Assembly: GCF_010501075.1 (NCBI RefSeq)
Contig: NZ_QVMN01000007.1
Coordinates: forward strand, 124,001 to 188,000
From: Dysgonomonas sp. 25
GTDB lineage: Bacteria > Bacteroidota > Bacteroidia > Bacteroidales > Dysgonomonadaceae
DNA length: 64,000 bases
Reading direction: 5' to 3'
Part shown: positions 8,658 to 17,812 of the stretch, piece by piece
Position numbering within the stretch: position 1 is the first letter of the stretch
Layout: the number at the start of each line of letters is the position of its first letter
Translations under genes and position numbers: made by a program
Notes under the pieces: generated by a model
The model's input: the letters and a program-made list of their open reading frames with translations, nothing else
Database searches by the model: none
Told to the model about the DNA's origin: nothing

Positions 8658-9050
8658 ATGATTCTGAAATCCTTATTGATATGGGTATGCATTATACCGT
8701 TGGCTATTGTTAACGGCATTATGCGCGAACAGGTTCTTTCGCCCATAATAGGCGAAAGCTATTCCCTTCCGCTAAGTGGTATTTTGCTATCTCTGTTTAT
8801 ATTCCTTTTGTCGTATTTTACTATAAAATGGGTGGGCGTGAGAAATGCAGCATCCTGCCGGCTGATAGGCATAATCTGGCTATTGCTGACGATACTTTTC
8901 GAATTTGGATTCGGCATACTGGCATTGAATAAATCTTTTACAGCATTACTCGATGCCTACGACCCGACAACAGGGAATCTCTGGATATTAGTTGTCGCCG
9001 TCACATTCTTTGCACCCCGGCTGGCTGCAAAAGCGCGGAAAATAATATGA
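8658..9050 (+). CDS. Small hypothetical membrane protein (4 TM)
   Basis: 130 residues with four hydrophobic segments (about 3-22, 38-58, 67-90, 105-122) and a basic C-terminal tail (AAKARKII). I do not recognise the family beyond a generic small inner-membrane protein. It has its own -7 element and converges with the beta-barrel gene that ends 7 bases beyond its stop. No partner gene on the same strand. Confidence 0.75.
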   Translation: MILKSLLIWVCIIPLAIVNGIMREQVLSPIIGESYSLPLSGILLSLFIFLLSYFTIKWVGVRNAASCRLIGIIWLLLTILFEFGFGILALNKSFTALLDAYDPTTGNLWILVVAVTFFAPRLAAKARKII

Positions 9051-9057
9051 TACGGGC

Positions 9058-9813
9058 TTATTTCAGCTGGTAAGATAATCCTACTGTTCCGTAGATGTTA
9101 TTCATCTTGAATTTGATAGGATTCTCGTTCTTGTAGAAATATGGCAGAAGCCCCCATGTGAGGTTGGCATAGCAGCCAATCCGGTCTGTCAGGGAGAACT
9201 TTCCTCCACCGAACACGCCGAAATCATAGTCGCGCGAATTTTCGCTGAAGTCAAAATAAGCCTTGTCTATTTCTTGCTTCTCACCAGTCGGAGTACCGAG
9301 CCTGATATATCCGTCGGTCACGTTTCCGTCGAATGTATTAGATAGTACCTTGGCGGCATATATTCCCAGTTTTACAGACCATTTGTCGTTGAAGGTATAT
9401 GTTCCGTAAATCGGGATTGTCAGATGTGTCATATCCACATTTGTCATATTCTTACCGACAAAATATCCGGTCAGCTTATTATCGCTGCCTTCTTCCACTT
9501 CTACCGTAGTATACATATATTTAACCTCGTCTTTTACGCGCATCCCTTTCCAATCGATAGTAGCACCGATACCGATACCCCATTTCTCGTTGATGTTGTA
9601 AGTTGTCATCACTCCTATCTGAGGATTGAACTTGGGGTTGTAGCTATCGATTTTCCTCACTTCCTCCGGCAAAGGTACGGGAGCAGTAGCACCAATATTA
9701 ACACCTAAAACGAGATCAACATTCAGGTTTTTTCCCAGATCAAACTGGGCGCTTACTTTCGGCACAACAGCTAATAACAGGAAAAGTATTGCAATGTGGT
9801 ATTTTATTTTCAT
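9058..9813 (-). CDS. Outer-membrane beta-barrel protein paired with a PCMD lipoprotein
   Basis: 251 residues with a signal peptide (about 1-22, VSAQ-FD). It has strand-like repeats with alternating hydrophobic residues (LDLVLGVNIG-like, GIGIGATIDWKG, IYGTYTFNDKWSVKLGIYAAK, YGTVGLSYQLK at the end), typical of the PorT/outer-membrane beta-barrel family. It starts 9 bases after the PCMD lipoprotein stop, so the two are cotranscribed. Pairs of a surface lipoprotein with a small barrel are common in Bacteroidetes; a shared role in carbohydrate or surface binding is inferred. Confidence 0.85.
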   Translation of the reverse strand: MKIKYHIAILFLLLAVVPKVSAQFDLGKNLNVDLVLGVNIGATAPVPLPEEVRKIDSYNPKFNPQIGVMTTYNINEKWGIGIGATIDWKGMRVKDEVKYMYTTVEVEEGSDNKLTGYFVGKNMTNVDMTHLTIPIYGTYTFNDKWSVKLGIYAAKVLSNTFDGNVTDGYIRLGTPTGEKQEIDKAYFDFSENSRDYDFGVFGGGKFSLTDRIGCYANLTWGLLPYFYKNENPIKFKMNNIYGTVGLSYQLK

Positions 9814-9822
9814 CTTGTTTCT

Positions 9823-10896
9823 TTATTCTTTAAAGCTTTCGCATACTATTTCTACGTCGTCTATTGTCAGTTTGCTGCCGATGGCGCCTCTGTAATAGTC
9901 TCCTTCGCGGCTCGACGCAAATACGACAGCCAATTTATAATCGTAGGTATCGTAGTCTATCACAGCACCCTCTTTATAGACAAATGGTAATTCGAATTGT
10001 GTAAATTCGCTTTTCTCGCTGCCGTCTTGTAATTTGGCAACGGCAACTACATTACTTGCCGTGAAGATATTCGTTCCGTCCAATGTTTCGGACGAGCCTT
10101 TGGTGATATGGTAAAGCACCGAATAAATCGAACATTGGTCTACAGCGCCTGTTACTACGCCGTTTTTGTCGATAACGGTTTCGCCGGGGATGTATTTGTA
10201 ATATCCAGTGAATTTCACGGGTTTACCGTTTTCTTTCGGATGTATTTGCCCGAACTTGGCTGTCGAAGGAAGATTGTTCCAATCGACAGTACCGAACTTA
10301 CCACGGAATAAAGAGCCGGAGAAAATAGGCACATATCCGACAACCATAAAAGTTCCTCCCTGTAAAGTTTCGAGCAATGCAGCCTTATTTCCGGTATAGG
10401 CATCGGTTGTGTCGCGTGTAGGATATCTCGATACCCTCCCGAATTTGGCAGTCATGATGCCTTTGTTGGCAGAATCCCACATAATATCATCCAACGCAGG
10501 ATATTTCCAGAGTGCACCGGCCATGTACCAGTCTTCGAAATCGTATTTTGTACTGAGTTGAGGAGTAACACTTACAGTATATTGTTTGCTGTATTTTCCG
10601 TCTTCGGATAGTACGGTATACGTTTGATCATGCGTGAAATCGAGTGTGTCGCCAGATGGCGGTGTGATAGTCGCTCCCGATGTAAGATCAAAGACAGGCG
10701 CTATTTTTTTGTAGTCCACTTCATCATTCGAAACAACCAACTGTATTCTATTCTCTGTTATCGATGATGCGATCAAAGGATCTTCACCTAATCCGATACT
10801 TAAAATATCGGCTTCTCTGTTCAATGGTTCATCTTTTATGCAGGACGGTAAAAAAGGTATGATTATTGCAATCAGAAATGATAGTTTTTTGTTCAT
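9823..10896 (-). CDS. PCMD-domain lipoprotein (putative carbohydrate metabolism domain)
   Basis: 357 residues. The signal peptide ends in a lipobox (PSC, Cys19), so the protein should be lipidated. Residues 25-110 form a beta-sandwich-like repeat (ADILSIGL ... YTVSVTPQ). Residues 115-357 match the PCMD fold (YDFEDWY, an alpha/beta-poor region, and VVFASSREGDYYRGAIGSKLTIDDVEI near the end). The family is named for carbohydrate metabolism but has no proven activity. It is first in a two-gene operon with the downstream barrel protein. Confidence 0.85.
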   Translation of the reverse strand: MNKKLSFLIAIIIPFLPSCIKDEPLNREADILSIGLGEDPLIASSITENRIQLVVSNDEVDYKKIAPVFDLTSGATITPPSGDTLDFTHDQTYTVLSEDGKYSKQYTVSVTPQLSTKYDFEDWYMAGALWKYPALDDIMWDSANKGIMTAKFGRVSRYPTRDTTDAYTGNKAALLETLQGGTFMVVGYVPIFSGSLFRGKFGTVDWNNLPSTAKFGQIHPKENGKPVKFTGYYKYIPGETVIDKNGVVTGAVDQCSIYSVLYHITKGSSETLDGTNIFTASNVVAVAKLQDGSEKSEFTQFELPFVYKEGAVIDYDTYDYKLAVVFASSREGDYYRGAIGSKLTIDDVEIVCESFKE

Positions 10897-11057
10897 AGTT
10901 TATGCTTTTAGTCGTATGATTTGGCAAAGGTACATATTTATTATTATCAGTAGATATATGATATAATATTTTATTAACAAATCTCACTCTTCTGCTTCTA
11001 AAATGCTATCGAAAAGGTTTTCATATTTCAAGAAAAATAGCGAAATTTGTTGCGCTT

Positions 11058-11507
11058 ATGAAAAAATATATATTCTTATTTTTCATTTTCATATTATTCT
11101 CCGGCTGTAGGTTTGGAAGCAGGGCTTACGAACCGAGCGAGGATACCAATACTATCATGAGCGAATATCCTTGGTATCTGGATATGGATACTTTGACGAT
11201 GGAGCAGGCCAATACGATTTTTGCAAGTATGGAGGCCGACACGGATCTCAATATTGATCTCTCGAAAGTGGTAATAGATGCCCCTAAAGTGAAGATTCAG
11301 TATTTCTATAAGTCGTTTCTTACAAAAGAATCGTTTATACTGAAAGCCGATAATGGCGAAAATTTTACGGCACGAGAGATATTGTTTAAAATAAACGAGA
11401 AAACATCTAAGAACCTCAAAGGGCATGACCATGTCTTTTTCGAAGGCTTGGGATTCTTGGGATATGAGGGCGATATGCCTGTTTATGAAATACATCAGGG
11501 CAGTTGA
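11058..11507 (+). CDS. Hypothetical lipoprotein
   Basis: 149 residues. The signal peptide ends in LFSGC (Cys17), giving a predicted lipoprotein. The mature part is acidic at first (EPSEDTNTIMSE) and then mixed alpha/beta; no known domain is recognised. It ends 46 bases before pfp on the same strand with no visible terminator, so cotranscription with pfp is possible. Confidence 0.75.
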   Translation: MKKYIFLFFIFILFSGCRFGSRAYEPSEDTNTIMSEYPWYLDMDTLTMEQANTIFASMEADTDLNIDLSKVVIDAPKVKIQYFYKSFLTKESFILKADNGENFTAREILFKINEKTSKNLKGHDHVFFEGLGFLGYEGDMPVYEIHQGS

Positions 11508-11553
11508 TAATGAATTCACTAAATATTATATAAATAAAATTAATTGAACCAAC

Positions 11554-13200
11554 ATGACAAAAAGTGCATTACAAGTAGCCCGTGCGGCTTACAAACCTAA
11601 AATGCCGAAAGCATTGTACGGCAATGTAAAAATCGAAGAGGGTGCTCCTACACAATCGGTAGCCAATCAGGACGAAGTGAAAAAGCTATTCCCTAACACA
11701 TACGGAATGCCTACACTCAGATTTGTAGAATCGTCTGAAAAAGTGAACCTCCCTGCTATCAATGTAGGTGTTATCCTTTCGGGCGGACAAGCACCGGGCG
11801 GACATAATGTGATTGCCGGAATTTTCGACGGTATCAAAAACCTGAATGCAGGAAGTAAAGTTTACGGATTCCTTATGGGACCGGGCGGATTGGTTGACCA
11901 CAAATATCAGGAACTCACAGCCGACATCATCGACGAGTACCGCAATACAGGTGGTTTCGATATGATCGGTTCGGGACGTACAAAACTCGAAACAAAAGAA
12001 CAATTTGATAAAGGTCTCGAAATCCTTAAAAAATTAGATATCAAAGCCTTGGTTATTATCGGTGGCGACGACTCCAATACAAATGCCTGTGTGTTAGCTG
12101 AATATTATGCAGCTATCAATGCCGGTGTTCAGGTGATTGGTTGTCCTAAAACAATCGATGGTGACTTGAAGAACGAAATGATTGAAACTTCGTTCGGATT
12201 CGATACAGCATGTAAAGTATATTCCGAAGTTATCGGAAATATCGAACGCGACTGTAACTCGGCACGTAAATACTGGCACTTCATCAAATTGATGGGACGT
12301 TCGGCATCGCATATTGCTTTGGAATGTGCTTTGCAGGTACAACCAAACATCTGCCTTATCTCGGAAGAGGTAGAAGCGAAAAAACTTTCGTTGGATGACA
12401 TTGTAACAGATATCGCTAACGCAGTTGCTAAACGTGCTGCAAACGGAAACAACTTCGGTACAGTGCTTATCCCTGAAGGATTGATCGAATTTATCCCTGC
12501 CATGAAAGCGTTGATTGCCGAATTGAACGACTATCTGGCGCATCATCAGGAAGAATTTAATGCAGTACCTAAAGCAGAGCAATTGGCATACATCAAGAAA
12601 AACCTTTCTGCCGAAAATGCAGCTGTATTTGCCAGCCTTCCGGAAGGTGTTGCCCGCCAGCTGACACTCGACCGCGACCCACACGGAAACGTACAGGTAT
12701 CGCTTATCGAAACTGAAAAATTATTGGCCGAAATGGTAGGAAATAAGCTTGCCGAAATGAAGAAAGCAGGACAATATAACGGTAAATTTGCTTCGCAGGT
12801 ACACTTCTTCGGATACGAAGGACGTTGTGCTGCCCCTTCGAACTACGATGCCGACTATTGCTACTCATTGGGTTATACAGCATCTGTTCTTATCGGTGCA
12901 GGCAAGACAGGATATATGTCATCTGTTCGCAATACGACAGCTCCTGCTGCCGAGTGGGTTGCAGGTGGTATTCCTATCACCATGATGATGAACATGGAAC
13001 GCCGTCATGGCGAAATGAAGCCGGTTATCCGTAAAGCACTTGTGGAATTGGACGGCGCGCCATTCAAATATTTCGCAGCTAACCGCGACAAATGGGCGGT
13101 AGGAACGGAATATGTATATCCGGGACCTATCCAGTACTTCGGGCCTACTGAAGTATGCGATCAGCCTACTATCACGTTGAAGTTGGAGCAAGGAAAATAA
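11554..13200 (+). CDS. pfp: Diphosphate:fructose-6-phosphate 1-phosphotransferase
   Basis: 548 residues, the usual length of the long (plant-beta/Bacteroidetes) PPi-PFK class. The sugar- and PPi-binding motifs are visible: [11 protein letters not shown] near 75, GGDDSNTNA (the second Asp favours PPi over ATP), [12 protein letters not shown] with the catalytic [16 protein letters not shown], and a C-terminal FGYEGRC region. It catalyses reversible phosphorylation of fructose 6-phosphate with pyrophosphate in the cytosol, sparing ATP in glycolysis of anaerobes. It is followed by a strong terminator. Confidence 0.97.
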   Translation: MTKSALQVARAAYKPKMPKALYGNVKIEEGAPTQSVANQDEVKKLFPNTYGMPTLRFVESSEKVNLPAINVGVILSGGQAPGGHNVIAGIFDGIKNLNAGSKVYGFLMGPGGLVDHKYQELTADIIDEYRNTGGFDMIGSGRTKLETKEQFDKGLEILKKLDIKALVIIGGDDSNTNACVLAEYYAAINAGVQVIGCPKTIDGDLKNEMIETSFGFDTACKVYSEVIGNIERDCNSARKYWHFIKLMGRSASHIALECALQVQPNICLISEEVEAKKLSLDDIVTDIANAVAKRAANGNNFGTVLIPEGLIEFIPAMKALIAELNDYLAHHQEEFNAVPKAEQLAYIKKNLSAENAAVFASLPEGVARQLTLDRDPHGNVQVSLIETEKLLAEMVGNKLAEMKKAGQYNGKFASQVHFFGYEGRCAAPSNYDADYCYSLGYTASVLIGAGKTGYMSSVRNTTAPAAEWVAGGIPITMMMNMERRHGEMKPVIRKALVELDGAPFKYFAANRDKWAVGTEYVYPGPIQYFGPTEVCDQPTITLKLEQGK

Positions 13201-13221
13201 TCTTCTCCATAAAAATATTAG

Positions 13222-13255
13222 TCCCTCCCTTAAATATTTTAAGGGAGGGATTGTT
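13222..13255 (+). terminator. Intrinsic terminator of pfp
   Basis: A 13-base perfect stem TCCCTCCCTTAAA / TTTAAGGGAGGGA with a 3-base loop, then TTGTTTTT. Confidence 0.92.
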
Positions 13256-13325
13256 TTTATATTTATATTTGCTTTTCTATTAATCTTGAGAGCTTTATTT
13301 GATTAACAACCTAAATGAATATTCT

Positions 13326-13835
13326 ATGAAAAAATTATGTTACATGGCTATTGTAGCCCTCTCTGTCCTGTTATTAAGCAGTTGTACCTATCGCATAGTA
13401 GACTTTACGATTATTTCAACAAAAAACTTCGATTTGTCGAGAGCCGGATCCTTCTATAAGGGTACAAACAGAATAGAAGGCGAGGATAAGAAGTATATCA
13501 TTATTATCATCCCTACCGGTATTCCGAATATGAAAACAGCTATAGATAACACTATCGAAAAATGCCCGGGAGCGGTTGCCCTGGTCGATGGCGTTGTATA
13601 TTCTAAATCGTGGTGGTTCCTGCTTTATGGCGAAGAATCTTACATCGTAGAGGGAACTCCGCTGATCGACCCTCAATTGGCAGGAAACGAAGAATTGCCG
13701 GACTTTATGTATATGGAACTCGACAAGCAAGGAAACGTAAAAAAACAACAAGAACTTTCGGAGCAGGAATATCTGACATTGAGAACCAAACTCATAAAAT
13801 CGGATAATAAAAAGCCGCTGGAAGAATTAAATTGA
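13326..13835 (+). CDS. Hypothetical lipoprotein
   Basis: 169 residues from the ATG at 13326 (MKKLCYMAIV). An in-frame TTG 27 bases upstream would add a hydrophilic stretch ahead of the signal peptide and is unlikely. The lipobox LSSC places the acylated Cys at about 20. A conserved-looking core reads NMKTAIDNTIEKCPGAVALVDGVVY, then SKSWWFLLYG. I have seen similar small lipoproteins in Bacteroidetes but cannot name the family. It stands alone between two terminators. Confidence 0.75.
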   Translation: MKKLCYMAIVALSVLLLSSCTYRIVDFTIISTKNFDLSRAGSFYKGTNRIEGEDKKYIIIIIPTGIPNMKTAIDNTIEKCPGAVALVDGVVYSKSWWFLLYGEESYIVEGTPLIDPQLAGNEELPDFMYMELDKQGNVKKQQELSEQEYLTLRTKLIKSDNKKPLEELN

Positions 13836-13866
13836 TAACAACCAAGAGATTAATAGACATAAATGA

Positions 13867-13896
13867 GAGACTGCCCTTGACATCAGGGGTAGTCTC
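13867..13896 (+). terminator. Probable terminator
   Basis: A stem GAGACTGCCC / GGGTAGTCTC with one G-U pair and a 10-base loop, 31 bases after the stop. The T-tract is poor (GTTGCTT). Confidence 0.6.
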
Positions 13897-14219
13897 GTTG
13901 CTTGTATTATGATGATAAATGATCTTAATAAAATTTAATTGATTCATAGGCTCGTGAAATGCATTGTATTTTTGTGAGCAGGCAAAAGTAAGCAAGCGAA
14001 AGGGCATTTTCAACTTAACAATTAATCCGGGTTAGAATTTAAGAGCAAAAGGCTATTGAAAAATAGGCCAAAATCTTGTTTCGTCGCAGAAATAAGCATG
14101 TTCGTCATGTAAATAGCCTTGTTTGTCTCAAAAATTCAAACTCAATATATTAATGATTTATTTTTGCTAAGTTGTTACAATCAGTTTGTAAGCAAATATC
14201 TAATAACAAGCAATATTAT
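13897..14219 (+). other. Long leader/intergenic region with two -7 elements
   Basis: No gene is seen. Two exact TATTTTTG elements lie at 13967-13974 and 14159-14166. Both have TTCA 20 bases upstream instead of TTTG (13943-13946 and 14135-14138). The distal one would give a leader of about 240 bases for the FISUMP gene, the proximal one about 50. No known riboswitch core is recognised. Confidence 0.5.
14159..14166 (+). promoter_or_regulatory. -7 promoter element (TATTTTTG)
   Basis: An exact TAnnTTTG match 53 bases upstream of the ATG at 14220. TTCA sits at the -33 position. Confidence 0.5.
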
Positions 14220-15482
14220 ATGATGAAACCACTGTTCAAAACTACTTTGCTAATCGTTTTAGCATTTATTTCAACCAATTCATTCGCACAAGTAACTATC
14301 GGATCGGAACAACCTCCGGCTATAGGAACATTGCTCGACCTGAAGACTGAGTCGGACGGAACATCTACCAAAGGCTTAGGAATGCCTCGTGTCAAGCTGA
14401 TCAAAAGAGCCGATGCGGATATCTCTCTGACTATCGAAGGAGTTGCAGCAAATGAATATACGGGCGATCATACCGGATTACTCGTATATAATGCCGTAAG
14501 CCCTTCCGAAGCCATATGTGCGGATATTGCGTCCGGATTGTATGTTTGGGATGGAGGACAATGGCAGCCGTTAGCTTCCGGTGGTGTCAAGGTTTTCACA
14601 GATCCGCGCGATGGTGAAGAATATAAATATGCCAACTTCGGTTCGGCGGGAGACTGGATGATCGAAAATCTGCGGGCTACTACCTATGCGCAGGGAGGTA
14701 CTCCTCCGTTGCTATCTACATGGAGAAAGGCAGGTGAACCGGGAGGCTCTTTCTATAAGCGTTACTGCTATCCTGTGCCTGATCCCCTTCCTAATCCATT
14801 GCCGGATGGCGCGACAGGAGCAACCGACGGAACGGATGATACCTATTTCAAATTACAGCGTTCGATGGGGCTTTTCTATACGCAGGGAGCGGCCTTGAAT
14901 ATTGTGAATTACGACGAAACAATCAGTCCGGGAGAGATTGTCGATAATATGTTTGCTGCAGCAGAATATGAAGGTGGAGCGAACGAGCTTGCTGTTGGCT
15001 ATCAGGGTATTTGTCCTGCAGGATGGCATTTGCCGAGTGATGTGGAATGGAACCGGTTGGAACAGGAAATCTATAATAATCCCGAAAAATACAGTTCATA
15101 TACTTCTGCCGATTTGCCTTTCAGCCCATCGGCATGGGATACCAACTGGAATACCAGTATGTCGAACGACCGGGGCTCTTCGGCTGCTGCGGGTCATGCC
15201 AAAGCCATGATGAGCCAATGCGAAACATTATATTCTACACATTCGTTCGTAGGAAAAAGCAAAGGTGTGCAGCAAGGGGGCTTTAATGCTTTGCCGTTAG
15301 GTTTTTATTCGGCATTTAGTGGAATTCCTTATAATTATGGAGGGACTGTTTATTTTTGGACTGGAATAAGGGATTTCGGGGGTGGTAATGCCAGAGTGAT
15401 CGACTCACCATATCAAGTGATAAGTAGAGATGCGGGTGTGAAACCTTTCGAAATGTTGCCTGTCCGTTGTAAGAAGAATTAA
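14220..15482 (+). CDS. Secreted FISUMP-domain protein
   Basis: 420 residues from the ATG at 14220 (a second ATG follows immediately). The signal peptide ends near SFAQ. Residues 23-130 are an N-terminal module (QVTIGSEQPPAIGTLLDLK, KGLGMPRVKL, GLLVYN, YVWDGGQWQPL) shared with the proteins at 52078 and, in part, 3339. The rest is a FISUMP domain (Fibrobacter succinogenes major paralogous domain), with DWMIENLRATTYA, ICPAGWHLPSDVEWNRL and a final LPVRCKKN. Surface or periplasmic location is inferred; no enzymatic activity is known for the domain. An upstream TTG would shift the start into the leader and is not used. Confidence 0.9.
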   Translation: MMKPLFKTTLLIVLAFISTNSFAQVTIGSEQPPAIGTLLDLKTESDGTSTKGLGMPRVKLIKRADADISLTIEGVAANEYTGDHTGLLVYNAVSPSEAICADIASGLYVWDGGQWQPLASGGVKVFTDPRDGEEYKYANFGSAGDWMIENLRATTYAQGGTPPLLSTWRKAGEPGGSFYKRYCYPVPDPLPNPLPDGATGATDGTDDTYFKLQRSMGLFYTQGAALNIVNYDETISPGEIVDNMFAAAEYEGGANELAVGYQGICPAGWHLPSDVEWNRLEQEIYNNPEKYSSYTSADLPFSPSAWDTNWNTSMSNDRGSSAAAGHAKAMMSQCETLYSTHSFVGKSKGVQQGGFNALPLGFYSAFSGIPYNYGGTVYFWTGIRDFGGGNARVIDSPYQVISRDAGVKPFEMLPVRCKKN

Positions 15483-15505
15483 GACTGGCTCATAAAATAG
15501 ATACA

Positions 15506-15530
15506 CAGCCTCCGAAGTTTTCGGGGGCTG
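15506..15530 (+). terminator. Probable terminator of the FISUMP gene
   Basis: A stem CAGCCTCCGAA / TTCGGGGGCTG with one G-U pair; weak T-tail. Confidence 0.65.
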
Positions 15531-15550
15531 CATTGTATTGGTATTTATCG

Positions 15551-15558
15551 TATCTTTG
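15551..15558 (+). promoter_or_regulatory. -7 promoter element (TATCTTTG) of the mtaB operon
   Basis: An exact TAnnTTTG match 24 bases before the mtaB ATG, immediately after the preceding terminator. Confidence 0.6.
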
Positions 15559-15581
15559 TAGCCTATATTGTGAGAGATTAA

Positions 15582-16898
15582 ATGATAGACAATTCTATAT
15601 TCGAGAATAAGCGTGCAGCCTATCTGACATTGGGCTGTAAGCTCAATTTTGCCGAAACGTCGGCACTGGGCAAGCAATTGGCCGCAGTGGGCGTCCGCAA
15701 GGCGCGCAAAGGCGAAGTGGCCGATATATGTGTGGTCAATACCTGTTCGGTGACCGAACTGGCAGATAAAAAATGCCGTCAATCGGTGCGTAAGCTGATA
15801 AAAGACCATCCCGGAGCTTTTGTGATTGTTACCGGATGCTATGCTCAATTGAAGCCGGAAGATATAGCGGCCATCGAAGGTGTAGACTTAGTTTTGGGTT
15901 CGGAGCAGAAGCTGGATGTTATTGCCTATTTGGACGAACTGAAGAAAAAAGATAAGGGCGTAATCTATACGACCCAGACGAAAGATATAAAAACCTTTGT
16001 GCCATCCTGTTCCGAAGACGACCGCACGCGCTACTTCCTGAAAGTGCAGGACGGTTGCGACTATTATTGCTCCTATTGCACCATCCCTTTTGCCCGTGGG
16101 CGAAGCCGTAACGGGACAATCGAGAGCTTGGTGGATCAGGCAAAAGAAGTGGCAGCCAAAGGCGGCAAGGAAATTGTGCTGACGGGTGTCAACATCGGAG
16201 ACTTTGGGAAGACCACCGGCGAAACATTCTTCGACTTGGTGAAACGCTTGGACGAGGTAGAAGGTATCGAACGCTTCCGCATCTCTTCCATCGAGCCGAA
16301 CCTGCTCACAGATGAGATAATAGAATTTGTTTCCGCCTCGAAACGCTTTGCTCCGCACTTCCATATCCCGTTGCAGTCGGGCTCGGATGATGTTCTGAAG
16401 CTGATGCGCCGCAAATATGATACGGCTTTGTTTCGTCATAAGATAGAGACGATAAAGCGTGTGATGCCGCATGCCTTTATCGGGGTAGACGTGATTGTCG
16501 GTACACGGGGCGAAACGGACGGGTATTTCGAAGATGCCCGCCGGTTCACCGATAGCCTCGACCTATCGCAACTGCATGTATTTACCTATTCCGAACGCCC
16601 GAATACGCAGGCGCTCAAAATAGATCATGAAGTTGATCCCAAAACGAAGCACAACCGTTGCCGGGCGTTGCTGGATATCTCCGACCGCAAGTTGCGGGCT
16701 TTTTACGAGGCGCAGCAAGGAAAAACAGCCAAAGTGCTGTTCGAACATACACAGCACGACGGAATGATGTATGGCTTTACGGAGAATTATGTGAAAGTGG
16801 GGATGCCTTACGACGAAGCGCTGGTTAATAATATTACGGATGTTCGTCTGGGCGAGTTCAACGAATCCGATTCAACCCTAAAAGTTGAGAAGTTATGA
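15582..16898 (+). CDS. mtaB: tRNA t6A37 methylthiotransferase MtaB
   Basis: 438 residues. The N-terminal methylthiotransferase domain holds the first cluster Cys at about 19, 55 and 86 (LGCKLN, NTCSV, TGCYAQ). The radical SAM domain carries CDYYCSYC near 156-163, ligating the SAM-reducing 4Fe-4S cluster. A TRAM-like C-terminus follows. The enzyme converts t6A at position 37 of ANN-decoding tRNAs to ms2t6A. The start follows a clean -7 element. Its stop overlaps the next start by ATGA, so it is translationally coupled to the acyltransferase gene. Confidence 0.95.
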   Translation: MIDNSIFENKRAAYLTLGCKLNFAETSALGKQLAAVGVRKARKGEVADICVVNTCSVTELADKKCRQSVRKLIKDHPGAFVIVTGCYAQLKPEDIAAIEGVDLVLGSEQKLDVIAYLDELKKKDKGVIYTTQTKDIKTFVPSCSEDDRTRYFLKVQDGCDYYCSYCTIPFARGRSRNGTIESLVDQAKEVAAKGGKEIVLTGVNIGDFGKTTGETFFDLVKRLDEVEGIERFRISSIEPNLLTDEIIEFVSASKRFAPHFHIPLQSGSDDVLKLMRRKYDTALFRHKIETIKRVMPHAFIGVDVIVGTRGETDGYFEDARRFTDSLDLSQLHVFTYSERPNTQALKIDHEVDPKTKHNRCRALLDISDRKLRAFYEAQQGKTAKVLFEHTQHDGMMYGFTENYVKVGMPYDEALVNNITDVRLGEFNESDSTLKVEKL

Positions 16899-17812
16899 AT
16901 AAAGTAGTTTACTATATCTTCTACATCTGGATGTTTCTGCATGCCCTTTTGCCGTTGGGTGTGTTGTATATCCTTTCGGATGTCTTGTATCTGCTTGTTT
17001 ATAAGACAATAGGCTACCGCCTGAAAGTAGTACGCCTGAACCTGAAAAATGCTTTCCCCGAGAAATCGGAGGAGGAACGGCGCAAGATAGAAAAAGACTT
17101 TTACCATCACTTCTGCGACTATTTCGTCGAGACGATAAAGCTATTCCACATCAGCGACAAAGAGATGCAAAAGCGTATGCGTTTCGAGAATATGGAGCAA
17201 GTCGAACGTATCTCGCAGGCAGGTAATTCTATCCTGATGTTTCTGGGGCACTATGGCAACTGGGAATGGGTGCCGTCTATCAACCTTTGCAAAGAAAACG
17301 GAAAGATGCGACTGGGGCAGATATACCGCCCATTGAAAAACAAGGCATTCGATGATTTATTCCTGAAGTTGCGCAGCCGTTTCGGTTCGTTCGGTATCGC
17401 TAAGAATAATACTTTGCGGGAGATTATCCGCCTCAAAAAGGAGAATATCCAGACGATGATAGGCTTTATGTCCGACCAGACGCCGTCGCTCAATAATATC
17501 CATTACTGGACGAACTTTATGAATCAGGATACACCTGTTTATACAGGAGTGGAACGTATTGCCAAGAAAACAGGCTTTGCAGTTGCTTATTTAGATGTGC
17601 AGAAGGTGAAGCGGGGCTATTATACAGCATCCGTGCGCCTGATAAGCGATAATCCGCAGGCCGAACCCGAAAATGCTATAACGGAGCGTTATATACGCGA
17701 GATGGAAAAGACGATTATGCGCAATCCTGCTTATTGGCTGTGGACACATAAACGCTGGAAGTGGACACGCGAGAAGGTAGCGGCAAAATTAGCTGAACAA
17801 CATAAAAAATGA
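16895..17812 (+). CDS. Lysophospholipid/lipid A acyltransferase (LpxL/HtrB family)
   Basis: 305 residues with one N-terminal membrane anchor (about 8-36). The catalytic HX4E motif is at His119-Glu124 (GHYGNWEW), and MIGFMSDQTPS and YWTNFMNQDTPVYTG follow as in LpxL-type enzymes. It adds a secondary acyl chain to lipid A at the inner membrane; the exact chain cannot be told. Its start overlaps the mtaB stop (ATGA) and its stop overlaps the glycosyltransferase start (ATGA), giving a three-gene coupled unit. Confidence 0.93.
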   Translation: MNKVVYYIFYIWMFLHALLPLGVLYILSDVLYLLVYKTIGYRLKVVRLNLKNAFPEKSEEERRKIEKDFYHHFCDYFVETIKLFHISDKEMQKRMRFENMEQVERISQAGNSILMFLGHYGNWEWVPSINLCKENGKMRLGQIYRPLKNKAFDDLFLKLRSRFGSFGIAKNNTLREIIRLKKENIQTMIGFMSDQTPSLNNIHYWTNFMNQDTPVYTGVERIAKKTGFAVAYLDVQKVKRGYYTASVRLISDNPQAEPENAITERYIREMEKTIMRNPAYWLWTHKRWKWTREKVAAKLAEQHKK